A DNA stretch of 64,000 nucleotides from Fodinibacter sp963707895 (GCA_963707895.1 CAVPRS010000003.1:124001-188000), one strand, 5' to 3'; shown: positions 38,847 to 48,363, counted from the stretch's first letter. Numbers and translations are program-made. The notes: a model not told the origin generated them from the letters alone.

Positions 38847-39986
38847 GTGCGCGTCCTCGTCACCAACCCGGGCGCCGACGTCTACGGGTCGGACCTGCAG
38901 ATGCTCGAGAGTGTCACCGCGCTCACCGGTGCCGGCTTCGACGTGCTGGTCGTGGCGCCCGAGGCGGGGCCGCTCGACGCGCGGCTCGCCGAGGTGGGGG
39001 CGCGCACCGAGGTGGTGCGGTTCCCGGTGATCCGTCGCGCCTACCTCTCCCCCACCGGCCTGGTGCGGCTCGGGGTCGAGGTGCTCCGCGCCGGCCCTGC
39101 GCTTCGCTCCACGCTCCGCTCGGCGCGCCCCGACGTCGTCTACGTCAACACCACGACGATCCCCTGGTGGATCCTGGCCGCCCGGGCGGCCCGGGTGCCG
39201 GTGCTCTGCCACGTGCACGAGGCCGAGGATGCCGACCCCGGCCCGGTGCGTCGCCTCATGGCCGCGCCCCTGGCCGCCGCCGACCGCGTCCTGTTCATCT
39301 CGCAGACCGCCGAGCGGGCCGCGCTCGAGGTCCTGCCCCGGCTGCGCCGCCGCTCGGTCGTCATCCTCAACGGTGTCCCCGAGCGTCCCGACCCACCGGT
39401 GTCCCCGCCGGCCGGCCCGCACCCGCGCCTCGGGTTCGTCAGCCGGCTCTCCGAGCGCAAGGCGCAGCACGTGGCGATCGCCGCGGTCGACATCCTTCGC
39501 CGGCGCGGCCGCACCGTGGAGCTCGAGCTCGCCGGCACCGTCTACCCGGGCAACGAGGCCTACGAGGAGCGGCTGCGCCGAGAGGTGCGCGAGCACGGCC
39601 TCGAGGACCTCGTGACCTTCAGCGGGTACGTCGCGCCCTCGGCCGCGGTGTTCGACCGCAGCGACGTCGCGCTGTCGCTGTCGACCCGCGACGCCCTGGG
39701 CAACGTCGTCGTCGAGGCGCAGCTCGCCGAGCGCCCGGTCGTCGCCGCCGGGGTGGGGGGGCACCTCGAGAGCATCGTCGACGGCGAGACGGGGGTGCAC
39801 GTGCCGCCCGGCGACCCCGACGCCGTGGCCGACGCCGTCGAGTCGCTGCTCGCCGACCCAGCGCGTGCGCGGCAGATCGCCCTGGCCGGTCGCGAGTCGG
39901 CGCGCGAGCTGTTCGGCGTGAGGCGCTACGGGGACCGCGTCGTCGCGCTCGTGCGCGAGCTGGCGGCCGAGCGCCACCGCCGCTGA
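38847..39986 (+). CDS. Glycosyltransferase family 4
   Basis: 379 residues of GT-B fold. N-terminal acceptor domain VRVLVTNPGADVYGSDLQML, then VVYVNTTTIPWWILA and CHVHEAEDADPG. C-terminal donor domain with GFVSRLSERKAQHVAIAA and LSLSTRDALGNVVVEAQLAERPVVA, the E(x7)E-type region, then PPGDPDAVADAVESLL. The GTG at 38847 gives the natural start, just after the previous stop; longer in-frame extensions overlap the upstream gene. Last gene of the rightward operon. Substrates unknown. Confidence 0.88.
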   Translation: MRVLVTNPGADVYGSDLQMLESVTALTGAGFDVLVVAPEAGPLDARLAEVGARTEVVRFPVIRRAYLSPTGLVRLGVEVLRAGPALRSTLRSARPDVVYVNTTTIPWWILAARAARVPVLCHVHEAEDADPGPVRRLMAAPLAAADRVLFISQTAERAALEVLPRLRRRSVVILNGVPERPDPPVSPPAGPHPRLGFVSRLSERKAQHVAIAAVDILRRRGRTVELELAGTVYPGNEAYEERLRREVREHGLEDLVTFSGYVAPSAAVFDRSDVALSLSTRDALGNVVVEAQLAERPVVAAGVGGHLESIVDGETGVHVPPGDPDAVADAVESLLADPARARQIALAGRESARELFGVRRYGDRVVALVRELAAERHRR

Positions 39987-40049
39987 CTGCTAGGCCGGGC
40001 CGAACCCGAAGGGGTGGCAACGCCTTTCGGCGCCACCGCCCCGAGCGGT

Positions 40050-40088
40050 CGTCGTGACGGGCGGCCGTGGAGCCGGCCCGTCACGACG
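40050..40088. terminator. Terminator between the convergent halves of the island
   Basis: Perfect 13-bp arms CGTCGTGACGGGC (40050-40062) and GCCCGTCACGACG (40076-40088), 13-nt loop. It lies between the rightward GT4 gene and the leftward second giant, 9 bp from the latter's stop. Probable bidirectional terminator. Confidence 0.7.
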
Positions 40089-40096
40089 TCCCTCGG

Positions 40097-43000
40097 TCAC
40101 GGCTGCTGCGGGCCGACCCACACGTCGTCGACGGTGAAGACCACCGGCGCGTTGGTCGCCGAGCCGGACACGTACTCGTAGAAGCCCACGCTGCCGGCCG
40201 TCTGCAGAGCCGCGGTGCTGTCGGTGCGTGAGAGCACCCACGCCGACGGCTCGGTCTGGCCCTGCGGCCACACCTTGACCCGCAGGGTCGTGGGCGAGGT
40301 ACCCAGCGCCTGGAAGCGCACCTGGTACTTCGTGCCCGCCGTGTAGGTCAGGCCCGGGACCACGGCGCTCCCGAGGGAGACCTCGGTGCCGGCGTCGACC
40401 CGGGTGATGTAGGCGGTGACCGCCCCGGTGCTGGCGAGGAGCAGCTTGGCGCGGTACTCGGAGCCGCCCGTCACGGCGCGCCCGACGAGGGACACGTACT
40501 GCCCGCCACCGGTCGCAGCCTTGTCGGTGGTGAAGACCGTGCTGAAGTCGGTCTCGGTGATCGACACGGCGTTCAGCATCGGCTTGGCGCTCGCGCCGAC
40601 ACCCAGTGACACCGACCCGACACCCGCGGCGACGGAGTAGCGGCTCAGCGTGCCGCTGAGCGTCCACGCCCCGCCCCGGTCGGCCGTGCCCCAGCCGCCG
40701 GTGACCGAGCGACCGAACGCGTCGCGGGCCACCGAGGGGTCGCCCGCCACGGCGACGGAGGTGGTCGCCGTGTCGGTGGCGCCCTGGCCGTCGGTGACGG
40801 TGAGGCGGACCGTGTAGGTGCCGTCGGCGGCGTACGTGTGCGATGTCGTGGCCCCGGTGCCGTTGGAGCCGTCACCGAAGTCCCACGCGTAGGACGCGAC
40901 GGTGCCGTCGGCGTCGGACGACGTCGAGCCGTCGACCGAGAGCACGAGCCGGTTGGCCGAGGAGGTGATCCTCGCGACCGGCGCCTGGTTGGCGGAGACG
41001 TTGACCCGGGTGGTCTTCGTCGCCGAGCCGCCCCGGTCGTCGGTCACCGTGAGCGCGACGTCGTAGCCACCTGTTGCGGCGTAGTGGTGGGACGTCGTGC
41101 GGCCGGTGCCGGTCGTCCCGTCACCGAAGTCCCACGCGTACGAGGTGATCGTGCCGTCGGGGTCGGCCGAGGCCGAGGCGTCGAGGTCGACGTCGAGGAA
41201 GGACCCGGAGCTGCCGAAGGCCGCTGTGGGCAGCTGGTTCGCCGGCCGGAGCACCGTGACGTCGCGGGTGGTCGTCCCCGTGGCGCCCGCACCGTCGGTG
41301 ACGGTGAGCCGCACGGTGTAGGTGCCCTCCGCCGCGTAGGCGTGCGTGGCGGAGACACCGCTGCCGGTCGTGCCGTCACCGAAGTCCCACGCGTAGGACG
41401 CGATGGTGCCGTCGGGGTCGGCACTGGCCGCCGCGTCGGTCGAGACGGAGAGACCGGTCGGGGTAGCCGTGAACGCCGCGCTGGGCGCGATGTTCGCGAC
41501 CACGGTGACGCTGCCGGACGCGACCGACGTGGCCCCGCTGTCGTCGGTGACCGTGAGCGACACCGGGTAGGTGCCGGCCGCGGGGTAGAGGTGGGTCGGG
41601 GTCGCGCCGCTCCCGGTCGTGCTGTCACCGAAGGTCCACGCGTAGGACGCGACCTGGCCGTCGGGGTCGGTCGAGGTGCTGCCGTCGAAGGCGACCGAGA
41701 GGAAGGTGGCGGTCTTGGTGAAGCGAGCCGTCGGGGGCTGGTTGGCGAGCGCGCCGCCACCCGCGACGAAGTGCTGGGCCACCGTGGAGGCCGGGAGCAC
41801 CCGCGGGTAGACCGCGACCTCGTCGATCGTTCCGGCGAAGTAGTTGCTCGTGACGCCGCTGAAGCACCGGTCGCCACCGGCCCGCCAGTAGCCCGTGTAG
41901 TTCTGCCCGGTCGTGGCGGCGTTGCTGCCCCGCTGGATGCCGTCGACGTAGAGCCGCATCCCGTCGGCGCCCTGGGTGGCGACCACGTGGTGCCACTTGC
42001 CGTCGTTGTAGGACGTGGGGGTCGTGGCGGTCTGCTGGCTGCCGTTGTTGACGCCGAAGAGCAGCTTGCCGTCGTTCTGCATGCAGACCAGCCGGTCGGC
42101 GGTGCCACTCAGGCCGGTGGCCGCGTTGCCGAAACCGATGATCCGGCCCCCACGGGTCGTGGTGGTCTGGAACCAGGCCTCGGTGCTGAACTGGGTGGGT
42201 GCTCCCCAGGCCTGCGGGTTCGCGGCGAAGCCGCTGCTGCCGTTGAACTGCACGGCCGTGTTGGTCGTGCCGGTCACGGCCCCGGGGCGCCCGTAGGCGG
42301 TGACGCCGGTCAGCGTGCCGTCCGAGGCCGAGGCGGACGCGTCGCGAGCGACCGAGCCGGAGGACTCACCGAGACGCCAGTAGGTGTCCGGGGCGTCGGT
42401 GGCGACGCGGGCGCCGTAGGTGTCGGCGGGCGGGGCGAGCGCGGGGCTGGAACCGGTGACCGTGGCGTAGTGCGACTGGACCGTGCTGATCGGCAGCGCG
42501 GTCGGGTAGACCGCGACCTCGTCGACGGTGCCGGCCAGCGCCTGGTCGGTCGGGCGGTTGGCGAGGCCGGACGTGTTGTCGCCCAGGACCCGCCAGTAGC
42601 CGTTGAGCGCGGGCCCACCGGTGCCGGTCTGGTTGCGACCCGAACGGCGGCCGTCGATGACGATGCTGCTGCCACCGGCGTCGACGACACCCACGACGTG
42701 GTGCCACTGGCCGTCGTTGACGGCCTGGCTCGAGGTCGTGGTGACCAGCGCGTTGGCCGCGTTGCGAACCCCGAGGTTCACCCGGCCGTTGTTGCCGAGG
42801 TACAGCCCGAGGTCGAAGGACGTGCTCGAGTTGCCTGCGGAGCTGCCCAGCCCGATGATGCGGCCGCCGTTGCCGGAGGTCGTCTTGACCCAGGCCTCGA
42901 GGGTCACGGCATCCGGCTTGGGCTCGGCGAAGGTCGTGTAGCCCTTGCTCGTGGTGCCCCCGCTCGAGCCGAGCCCGCCGCCGGCCACGCCGGTGGTGGT

Positions 43001-44770
43001 GGACGTCCCGGTGAGGACGAGGTCGGCGGCACCGATGGCGTCGAGAGCCTGGGTGGCGCCGTTCTCGAGACGCCACAGGTGCTGCGCGCCGTCGGCGCGG
43101 ACCTGGCTGGCGTAGGCCGACGGGGTCGCGGCGGACACGGTCACGCTGTTGGTGGCCAGGGTCCACTGGACGTTGCCGACGGCATCCTTGGCGCGCACCT
43201 TGTAGGTGTGCGTGGTGCCGGGGGTCTGTCCGGTGTCGGTGAAGACGAGGGGCGGCATCTTCCAGAAGACGCTCTTGGAGGTGACCGAACCGATGGAGGG
43301 GCCGCCGTCACGGTAGACGTCGTAGGTCAGCTGCTCGTCGTCGCGGTCCCAGGTGGAGCCGAAGCGGATGCGCACGTCACCGGACTCGGTCGAGGTGGCC
43401 ACGGGGTTCATCGCCGCGATGTAGAGCGGCTTCATCGAGTGCGGACCGACCGACTCCTTGAGGAACCGGGTCAGGCCCTGCTGGGCGACGCCGTTGACCA
43501 TGGGGAACTCGCCACCGAGGACGACGTAGTCGCCACCGCTCTCGACGGCCCAGGCCGCCTGGCGGTCGGGCGTGTAGCTGCCGAACTCGAGGTCGGGGTA
43601 CCACTGCAGCACACCGGCGTACGGCAGGCCGCGGAAGTCCCAGCCGTAGGCGTCCTTGACGGTCGTCATGCCCGTGGGGGTGAGCGGGGCGGCGAGCGCC
43701 TTCTGCCAGCGCGCCCGCGGGTTGGTGTCGGGCCAGCCGCCGATGACGGTGCAGTCGTGCACGTGGCCGACGGAGTAGAGGGCGCCGGCGAACGGCTCGA
43801 CGTCGTACTCGTCGCCGAGGCAGTCGTTGACCCACTTGATGGCCCCACCCGCGGGGTCGGCGGCGAAGGTGCCCTCGAAGCTCGCACCCGAGCCGAACGC
43901 GTAGCCGGCGCCGTAGATCGTGGTGGCGTCGGCCTTCAGGGCCGTGATGCCGCCGTTGAGGCCGGCGGTGCGGATGCGCTCCTGGGCCGCCCACGGGCGG
44001 GTCGCGCCGCTGGTGGCGTCGAGCGCCCCCATGCCGTAGGCGCCCGTGCCGTTGAGGGAGTCGAACGACCCGCCGACGATGACCTGGGTCTGGTCGGGTG
44101 CCATGACCATGGTCCAGACGTAGCCGCCGGTACCGGTGACCACGGGTGCCCAGCTGGTCATCGCGGCGTTGCTCACGTTGAACGACGCGAGGTGGGTGCG
44201 GGTCTGGCCGTTGGCGGAGGGGTAGTTGCCGCCGACGTAGACGGTGGACGGGGTGACCGCGAGGGCGCGGACCTGGCCGCCGATGTTCGGGGCCCAGCTC
44301 GCGAGCGCGCCCGTCGCGGTGTCGAACGCCGCGACGTGGCCGCGGGAGACGCCGTCGACGTCGGTGAAGTCGCCACCGACGTAGACGCGGGAGCCGTCGG
44401 CGGAGCCGCGGACGACCAGGCCCTGGCCGTTGAGCGAGTGCGAGAAGCCGGCGACGGGGTTACCGGTGCGGACGTCGTAGGCGAAGATGTTCAGGGCCGG
44501 CACCTCGCCGGCGCCGCCCACCGCGACGCCCGGCGGCCGCGCCTTGGTGAAGCTGCCGGTCACGTAGACCGTGTTCCCGACGACGGCCTGGCTCCACACG
44601 ACGCCGTTGATCTGCCACGTGGGCAGGGCGTCGGCGCCGACGGTGTCGACGGGGGTCGCGGGCGGCGTGTCGGCGGAGGCCGAGGTGGCCAGCGGGACGA
44701 CGAACGCACCAGCGACGACGACGGCGGCGAGGGCCGCACGCCCGAGACGACCGGCAGGACTGATTCTCAT
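40097..44770 (-). CDS. Secreted propeller-LamG-LamG-PKD giant, paralogue 2 (intact)
   Basis: 1,557 residues, intact. Start ATG at 44770 with GGAGA just upstream. Signal peptide 1-34 (RLGRAALAAVVVAGAFVVPL...ASADT). Propeller-like region about 45-450 (WQINGVVWSQAVVGNTVYVT), Fn3-like 460-543, LamG-type lectin folds about 555-770 and 785-1005 (HLWRLEN, TYWRLGES, EVAVYP motifs). Four PKD domains follow at about 1010-1340 (SYAWDFGDGTTG). The C-terminal beta domain (ARDAFGRSVTGGWGTADRGG onward) ends at 1557. No sortase signal or membrane anchor, so it is secreted or non-covalently attached. It overlaps the flippase stop by 4 nt, tying it to polysaccharide export. Confidence 0.88.
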   Translation of the reverse strand: MRISPAGRLGRAALAAVVVAGAFVVPLATSASADTPPATPVDTVGADALPTWQINGVVWSQAVVGNTVYVTGSFTKARPPGVAVGGAGEVPALNIFAYDVRTGNPVAGFSHSLNGQGLVVRGSADGSRVYVGGDFTDVDGVSRGHVAAFDTATGALASWAPNIGGQVRALAVTPSTVYVGGNYPSANGQTRTHLASFNVSNAAMTSWAPVVTGTGGYVWTMVMAPDQTQVIVGGSFDSLNGTGAYGMGALDATSGATRPWAAQERIRTAGLNGGITALKADATTIYGAGYAFGSGASFEGTFAADPAGGAIKWVNDCLGDEYDVEPFAGALYSVGHVHDCTVIGGWPDTNPRARWQKALAAPLTPTGMTTVKDAYGWDFRGLPYAGVLQWYPDLEFGSYTPDRQAAWAVESGGDYVVLGGEFPMVNGVAQQGLTRFLKESVGPHSMKPLYIAAMNPVATSTESGDVRIRFGSTWDRDDEQLTYDVYRDGGPSIGSVTSKSVFWKMPPLVFTDTGQTPGTTHTYKVRAKDAVGNVQWTLATNSVTVSAATPSAYASQVRADGAQHLWRLENGATQALDAIGAADLVLTGTSTTTGVAGGGLGSSGGTTSKGYTTFAEPKPDAVTLEAWVKTTSGNGGRIIGLGSSAGNSSTSFDLGLYLGNNGRVNLGVRNAANALVTTTSSQAVNDGQWHHVVGVVDAGGSSIVIDGRRSGRNQTGTGGPALNGYWRVLGDNTSGLANRPTDQALAGTVDEVAVYPTALPISTVQSHYATVTGSSPALAPPADTYGARVATDAPDTYWRLGESSGSVARDASASASDGTLTGVTAYGRPGAVTGTTNTAVQFNGSSGFAANPQAWGAPTQFSTEAWFQTTTTRGGRIIGFGNAATGLSGTADRLVCMQNDGKLLFGVNNGSQQTATTPTSYNDGKWHHVVATQGADGMRLYVDGIQRGSNAATTGQNYTGYWRAGGDRCFSGVTSNYFAGTIDEVAVYPRVLPASTVAQHFVAGGGALANQPPTARFTKTATFLSVAFDGSTSTDPDGQVASYAWTFGDSTTGSGATPTHLYPAAGTYPVSLTVTDDSGATSVASGSVTVVANIAPSAAFTATPTGLSVSTDAAASADPDGTIASYAWDFGDGTTGSGVSATHAYAAEGTYTVRLTVTDGAGATGTTTRDVTVLRPANQLPTAAFGSSGSFLDVDLDASASADPDGTITSYAWDFGDGTTGTGRTTSHHYAATGGYDVALTVTDDRGGSATKTTRVNVSANQAPVARITSSANRLVLSVDGSTSSDADGTVASYAWDFGDGSNGTGATTSHTYAADGTYTVRLTVTDGQGATDTATTSVAVAGDPSVARDAFGRSVTGGWGTADRGGAWTLSGTLSRYSVAAGVGSVSLGVGASAKPMLNAVSITETDFSTVFTTDKAATGGGQYVSLVGRAVTGGSEYRAKLLLASTGAVTAYITRVDAGTEVSLGSAVVPGLTYTAGTKYQVRFQALGTSPTTLRVKVWPQGQTEPSAWVLSRTDSTAALQTAGSVGFYEYVSGSATNAPVVFTVDDVWVGPQQP

Positions 44771-46038
44771 GATGTCTCCGCGAGGGAAGGGGCCGGGGTC
44801 CGGAGGACGACGACACGAACGAGGACGCCACCGAGAACGGGTCCGAGGGCGAGGATGAAGGGGGTGAGGGCCACCGAGGTCCCCAGCAGGCCGAGTGCCA
44901 CCGCGAGCAGGCCGACGCCGACCGCGACGTCGAGGCAGCGCACGACGAGGACGGCCCGCTGGTGCCCGCGGGCGACGGCCAGGCTCGTGAAGGGCTGCAT
45001 CGTCGCCGTGGCGGCCGCGAACACCGCCCACCCGATGACGGTGACGACGTCGACGTGGATGGCGCGGCCGATGACGACCGGCGCGATGACCTGCGCGAGG
45101 AGGGCCACACCGGCACCGATGAGGACGGCGGTGCCGGCCATGGCGACGCTGGCCCGGCGGGCCCGGCGGCGCAGGACGCCGAGCGTCAGGTTCCGGTCAC
45201 GGGCGTAGGTGCTCAGCAGGTAGGAGCCGAGCCCCTGGACGACGAGGAGGGCCGGTGCGCCGAGGACGCGGGCCGCCTCGACCTCGCCGAGCGCGATGGC
45301 GCCGGTGGCGCTCAGCACCACGAGCCGGCTGGCGGTGAGGCCGAGCGGCGTGAGGGCGACCTGCGCACCACGCCAGCCGCCGAAGGACAGCACGTGGCGG
45401 AACGCGGGGTTGACGAACGGCACCAGCCGGCGCTCGGGCACGGGCAGCACGAGGGCGGCGACGACGATGCCGACGCTCTGGCCGATGGCGATGGCGACGA
45501 GGAAGGACCCCACCTCGATCTCGCCGGTGGCGGCCAGCACGGCGAGGGCCACCAGGGTGGACCCCACGGCGGCGCCGTCGACGATGAGGAGGGTCCAGAA
45601 GCGCAGGGCGGCCATGAGCACGCGGCGCAGGACCTCCTCGAGCTGGAAGACCGCCGTGGCGACGGCGAACGCCACCGCCTGCGGGCCGTCGAGGACGCCC
45701 GTGAGGTTCAGCGCGAGGGCCGCGATCGTCGAGCCCCCGGCGACCATCACGAGGGTCAGGCCCTGCAGCGCCGCGCGCACCGAGGGCTCGTGCCGGTCGA
45801 GGACGGTGAGCGAGTCACCGACCAGCCCGCTCGTCACGGCCGTCACGAGGATGATCGCCCCGAGGCAGAGCGACACGACGCCCAGCCCGCGGGCGCCCAG
45901 GGCGTGGGCCGCGACGACCTGCAGCGCGAAGCTGCCGGCCGCCTGGGCCAGCTGGGCCAGCGCAGCCGCGACGGCCGGGCTGGCCAGGGCACGGCGCTGC
46001 CGGGCGATCGCTCGGGTCCTCACGGAGATCATCGACAT
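44767..46038 (-). CDS. Polysaccharide flippase-like (Wzx/MATE-type) membrane protein
   Basis: 423 residues, with about twelve to fourteen hydrophobic helices such as LAQLAQAAGSFALQVVAAHA, VSLCLGAIILVTAVTSGLVG and FILALGPVLGGVLVRVVVL. The N-terminal half holds LGARGLGVVSLC, the pattern of polysaccharide translocases (compare GxxxxGxxxL in Wzx). Start MSMISVRTRAIARQRR at 46038. Stop overlaps the giant's start (ATGA), and the start lies 7 bp after the lipoprotein stop. Probably moves the lipid-linked repeat unit across the membrane for the Wzy-like enzyme. Confidence 0.78.
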   Translation of the reverse strand: MSMISVRTRAIARQRRALASPAVAAALAQLAQAAGSFALQVVAAHALGARGLGVVSLCLGAIILVTAVTSGLVGDSLTVLDRHEPSVRAALQGLTLVMVAGGSTIAALALNLTGVLDGPQAVAFAVATAVFQLEEVLRRVLMAALRFWTLLIVDGAAVGSTLVALAVLAATGEIEVGSFLVAIAIGQSVGIVVAALVLPVPERRLVPFVNPAFRHVLSFGGWRGAQVALTPLGLTASRLVVLSATGAIALGEVEAARVLGAPALLVVQGLGSYLLSTYARDRNLTLGVLRRRARRASVAMAGTAVLIGAGVALLAQVIAPVVIGRAIHVDVVTVIGWAVFAAATATMQPFTSLAVARGHQRAVLVVRCLDVAVGVGLLAVALGLLGTSVALTPFILALGPVLGGVLVRVVVLRTPAPSLAETS

Positions 46039-46045
46039 GGGGTGC

Positions 46046-46813
46046 TCACGAGGCCTTCCGCGCGTCGCCGTCGAACTCCGCGGAGGTGTGGGTGCCGTCG
46101 AAGTCGACGACCAGCCGGACGTCGCCGAGCTGCTTGGTCGGGACGGCGAACGCGTAGCGCGCCGTGGCGTCGGCGCCCGGGGCGATCTGCCCACCGAAGT
46201 CGACGGCGTCGGTGTCGGCGGCGTAGACCCGATCGGCAACGAGCCCGCGCTTGCCGTAGGTGGAGGTCACGACGACCGACTGCGCGTCGATCGGCTTCTT
46301 GGTGCCGTTGTGCATCGTCACGGTGAACACCGCGAACTCGCGCCCGGCGAAGACGCCGGGACCCTGACCGGTCTCGACACCGGGAACGACCTTGTCGACC
46401 TTCAGGGTGACGCCGTCGGGGTACGAGACGGGCGCCTCGAACGTCGCCTGCCCGGCGGAGACCGTCGGCTTGGTCGGCTGCCCGGGGCGGCTGACCTTGG
46501 GGATGACCGAGGGACCGGGGGTCGGCGTCGGGCCACCGCCGGTGGGGCTGGGCGACGGCGAGGCCGACGGCGAGGCCGACGGCGAGGCCGAGGACGCGCT
46601 CGTGGTCGGGCTCGCTGCCGCGGGGGTCGTCTCGCCGCCGTCGCTCGACGAGCACGCCGCGGTGCCGCCCGCGACGAGGAGGGCGATGGCGATCGCCCCT
46701 GTCCGCGACCGCGTCCAGGAGCGGACGCCGCGCGAACGCGGCGCCTCGTCTCCCGACGGACGCGCCCCGGCGCCGGCGGCGCGGGTCGTGGTCACGGACT
46801 CGTGGAACTGCAT
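46046..46813 (-). CDS. DUF4352-like lipoprotein of the polysaccharide operon
   Basis: 255 residues. An N-terminal cytosolic stretch of about 30 residues is followed by twin basic residues, a hydrophobic core and lipobox GGTAACSSS. A Ser/Pro/Ala-rich linker (about 70 residues) follows. Then comes an Ig-like beta domain with FAGREFAVFTVTMHNGTKKPID and GADATARYAFAVP, as in DUF4352 proteins. Expected at the outer face of the membrane. The ATG at 46813 overlaps the upstream sugar-transferase stop by one base (TGATG). Role unknown; possibly assists polymer assembly. Confidence 0.72.
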   Translation of the reverse strand: MQFHESVTTTRAAGAGARPSGDEAPRSRGVRSWTRSRTGAIAIALLVAGGTAACSSSDGGETTPAAASPTTSASSASPSASPSASPSPSPTGGGPTPTPGPSVIPKVSRPGQPTKPTVSAGQATFEAPVSYPDGVTLKVDKVVPGVETGQGPGVFAGREFAVFTVTMHNGTKKPIDAQSVVVTSTYGKRGLVADRVYAADTDAVDFGGQIAPGADATARYAFAVPTKQLGDVRLVVDFDGTHTSAEFDGDARKAS

Positions 46814-48363
46814 CAGTAGGCTCCCCTGCCCTGGAAGACGGCGTTCGCGGTACGGAAGAGGATCTGGGCGTCGAGCGCGAGCGTCCAGTTGTCGACGTAC
46901 CAGAGGTCGAGCCGCACCGAGTCGCCCCACGACAGGTCGCTGCGCCCGGAGACCTGCCACAGGCCGGTCATTCCGGGACGCACCCGGAGGCGGCGCACGG
47001 CGTCGCTCTCGTAGGTGTCGACCTCACTGGGCAGCGGCGGGCGCGGGCCCACGAGCGACATCTCGCCGCGCAGCACGTTGAACAGCTGCGGCAGCTCGTC
47101 GAGCGAGAACCGGCGCAGCACCGCCCCGACCCGCGTGACCCTGGGGTCGGTGCGCATCTTGAACAGGATGCCGTTGCCGTCGTCCTCGCCGGGCTCGAGC
47201 TCGGCGAGCCGGGCCTCCGCGTCGACGACCATCGTGCGGAACTTGATCATCCGGAAGGTGCGACCGCCCTCGCCGACCCGGTTCTGCGTGAACAGTGCCG
47301 GGCCCGAGGAGTCACGGCGCACCATCACGGCGATGCCGATGAGCACGGGCGACGCCAGGATGATGAGCAGCAGCGCGATGAGCCGGTCGGCGAGCAGCTT
47401 GATGCCGTAGCGCAGACCGCTCGAGACGGGCCGCTCGACGTGGAGCATGGGCACCCCGGCCGCCGGACGCATCGTGAGCCGCGGACCCGCGACCTCGACG
47501 ATTCCGGGCGAGATGAGCAGGTCGACGTCCTGCTGCTCGAGCGACCAGCCGAGGCGACGGAGCGCCTGGCCGTTCATCTCGGGGTTGCTCGCGACCGCGA
47601 CCGCCTCGACGCCGCAGCGCTCGACGACGTGGAGCGTGTCGTCCTGGCTGCCGAGCACGGGGATGCCGTGGGCGCGCAGCGTGGCCACCCCGGGGTCGCC
47701 GAGGTCGCTGACGCAGGCCCCGACCACCCACATGCCCGAGGCGCTCGGGTCGCTGCCGATGTGGTCGGCCATGTCGCGCACCGCACCGACGTCACCGACG
47801 AGCAGCGTCGCCTGGAGCCAGGCCCCGGCGGCGCGCTGCTTGAAGATGGTGCGGCGCAGCACCCAGCGTGCCCCGGTGCTCAGCACGAGCATCACGGGAA
47901 CGGCCACGGCCACGACGGCCCGCGAGAACGGCACGTGGAAGAAGAACGCCGTGCACGCCAGCATGGCGACGAGGAAGCCGGCGGCCCGGAAGACCGCGGC
48001 GTACTCCTCGTTGCCCGCGCCGGCGTACCGGGTGGCGTAGGCGCCGACAGCGGCGAGGCAGGCGACCCAGACGAGGATGAGGGCGAGGTAGCTGCCCCAC
48101 GGCACGGACGCCACGGCGTCACGTGCGGTGGCGGCGGACCCCGTCCACGACTGCTCGACGAAGGACTCCCTGGCCCACACCCCGGCCAGGACGCCGACGG
48201 CACCTGCCGTGGCGTCGGTGATGATCGTCCGCCGGCGGTGGGTGCGTTCCCACTCGCGGAGACGATGACGGACCCTCGCGTGCCCGTAGGCAGCGAGGTC
48301 AACATGCGCTGCCGTCCGTGAACGGATCCACGGAGGCGCGCCAATACCCTGCGCGATACTCAT
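46813..48363 (-). CDS. Undecaprenyl-phosphate sugar phosphotransferase (polyprenyl glycosylphosphotransferase)
   Basis: 516 residues. It starts polymer synthesis by moving a sugar-1-phosphate to undecaprenyl phosphate. Four N-terminal membrane helices, then a CoA-binding-like Rossmann segment (ATLLVGDVGAVRDMADHIG, VVGACVSDLGDPG). The catalytic bacterial sugar transferase domain is KLLADRLIALLLIILASPVL, RMIKFRTMVVDAE, LRRFSLDELPQLFNVLRGEM and SLVGPRPPLPSEVD. WQVSGRSDLSWGD follows near the end. Start MSIAQGIGAPPW at 48363. First gene of the leftward operon, and the boundary of the island next to pth. Confidence 0.92.
   Translation of the reverse strand: MSIAQGIGAPPWIRSRTAAHVDLAAYGHARVRHRLREWERTHRRRTIITDATAGAVGVLAGVWARESFVEQSWTGSAATARDAVASVPWGSYLALILVWVACLAAVGAYATRYAGAGNEEYAAVFRAAGFLVAMLACTAFFFHVPFSRAVVAVAVPVMLVLSTGARWVLRRTIFKQRAAGAWLQATLLVGDVGAVRDMADHIGSDPSASGMWVVGACVSDLGDPGVATLRAHGIPVLGSQDDTLHVVERCGVEAVAVASNPEMNGQALRRLGWSLEQQDVDLLISPGIVEVAGPRLTMRPAAGVPMLHVERPVSSGLRYGIKLLADRLIALLLIILASPVLIGIAVMVRRDSSGPALFTQNRVGEGGRTFRMIKFRTMVVDAEARLAELEPGEDDGNGILFKMRTDPRVTRVGAVLRRFSLDELPQLFNVLRGEMSLVGPRPPLPSEVDTYESDAVRRLRVRPGMTGLWQVSGRSDLSWGDSVRLDLWYVDNWTLALDAQILFRTANAVFQGRGAY

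Noticed and set aside
40838..45208. A 1,456-codon open frame antisense to the second secreted giant
   Set aside because: Its translation is low-complexity Arg/Gly/Val/Asp sequence without domains, as expected from the shadow frame of a GC-rich gene. The opposite strand has signal peptide and recognisable folds.
46039..46049. GTG at 46049 as flippase start with a 4-nt overlap
   Set aside because: It is out of frame with the flippase; the ATG at 46038 is the usable start.
26731..48363. Prophage or integrative element carrying the polysaccharide genes
   Set aside because: No integrase, excisionase, relaxase, att-like direct repeats or flanking tRNA were seen at the island ends.
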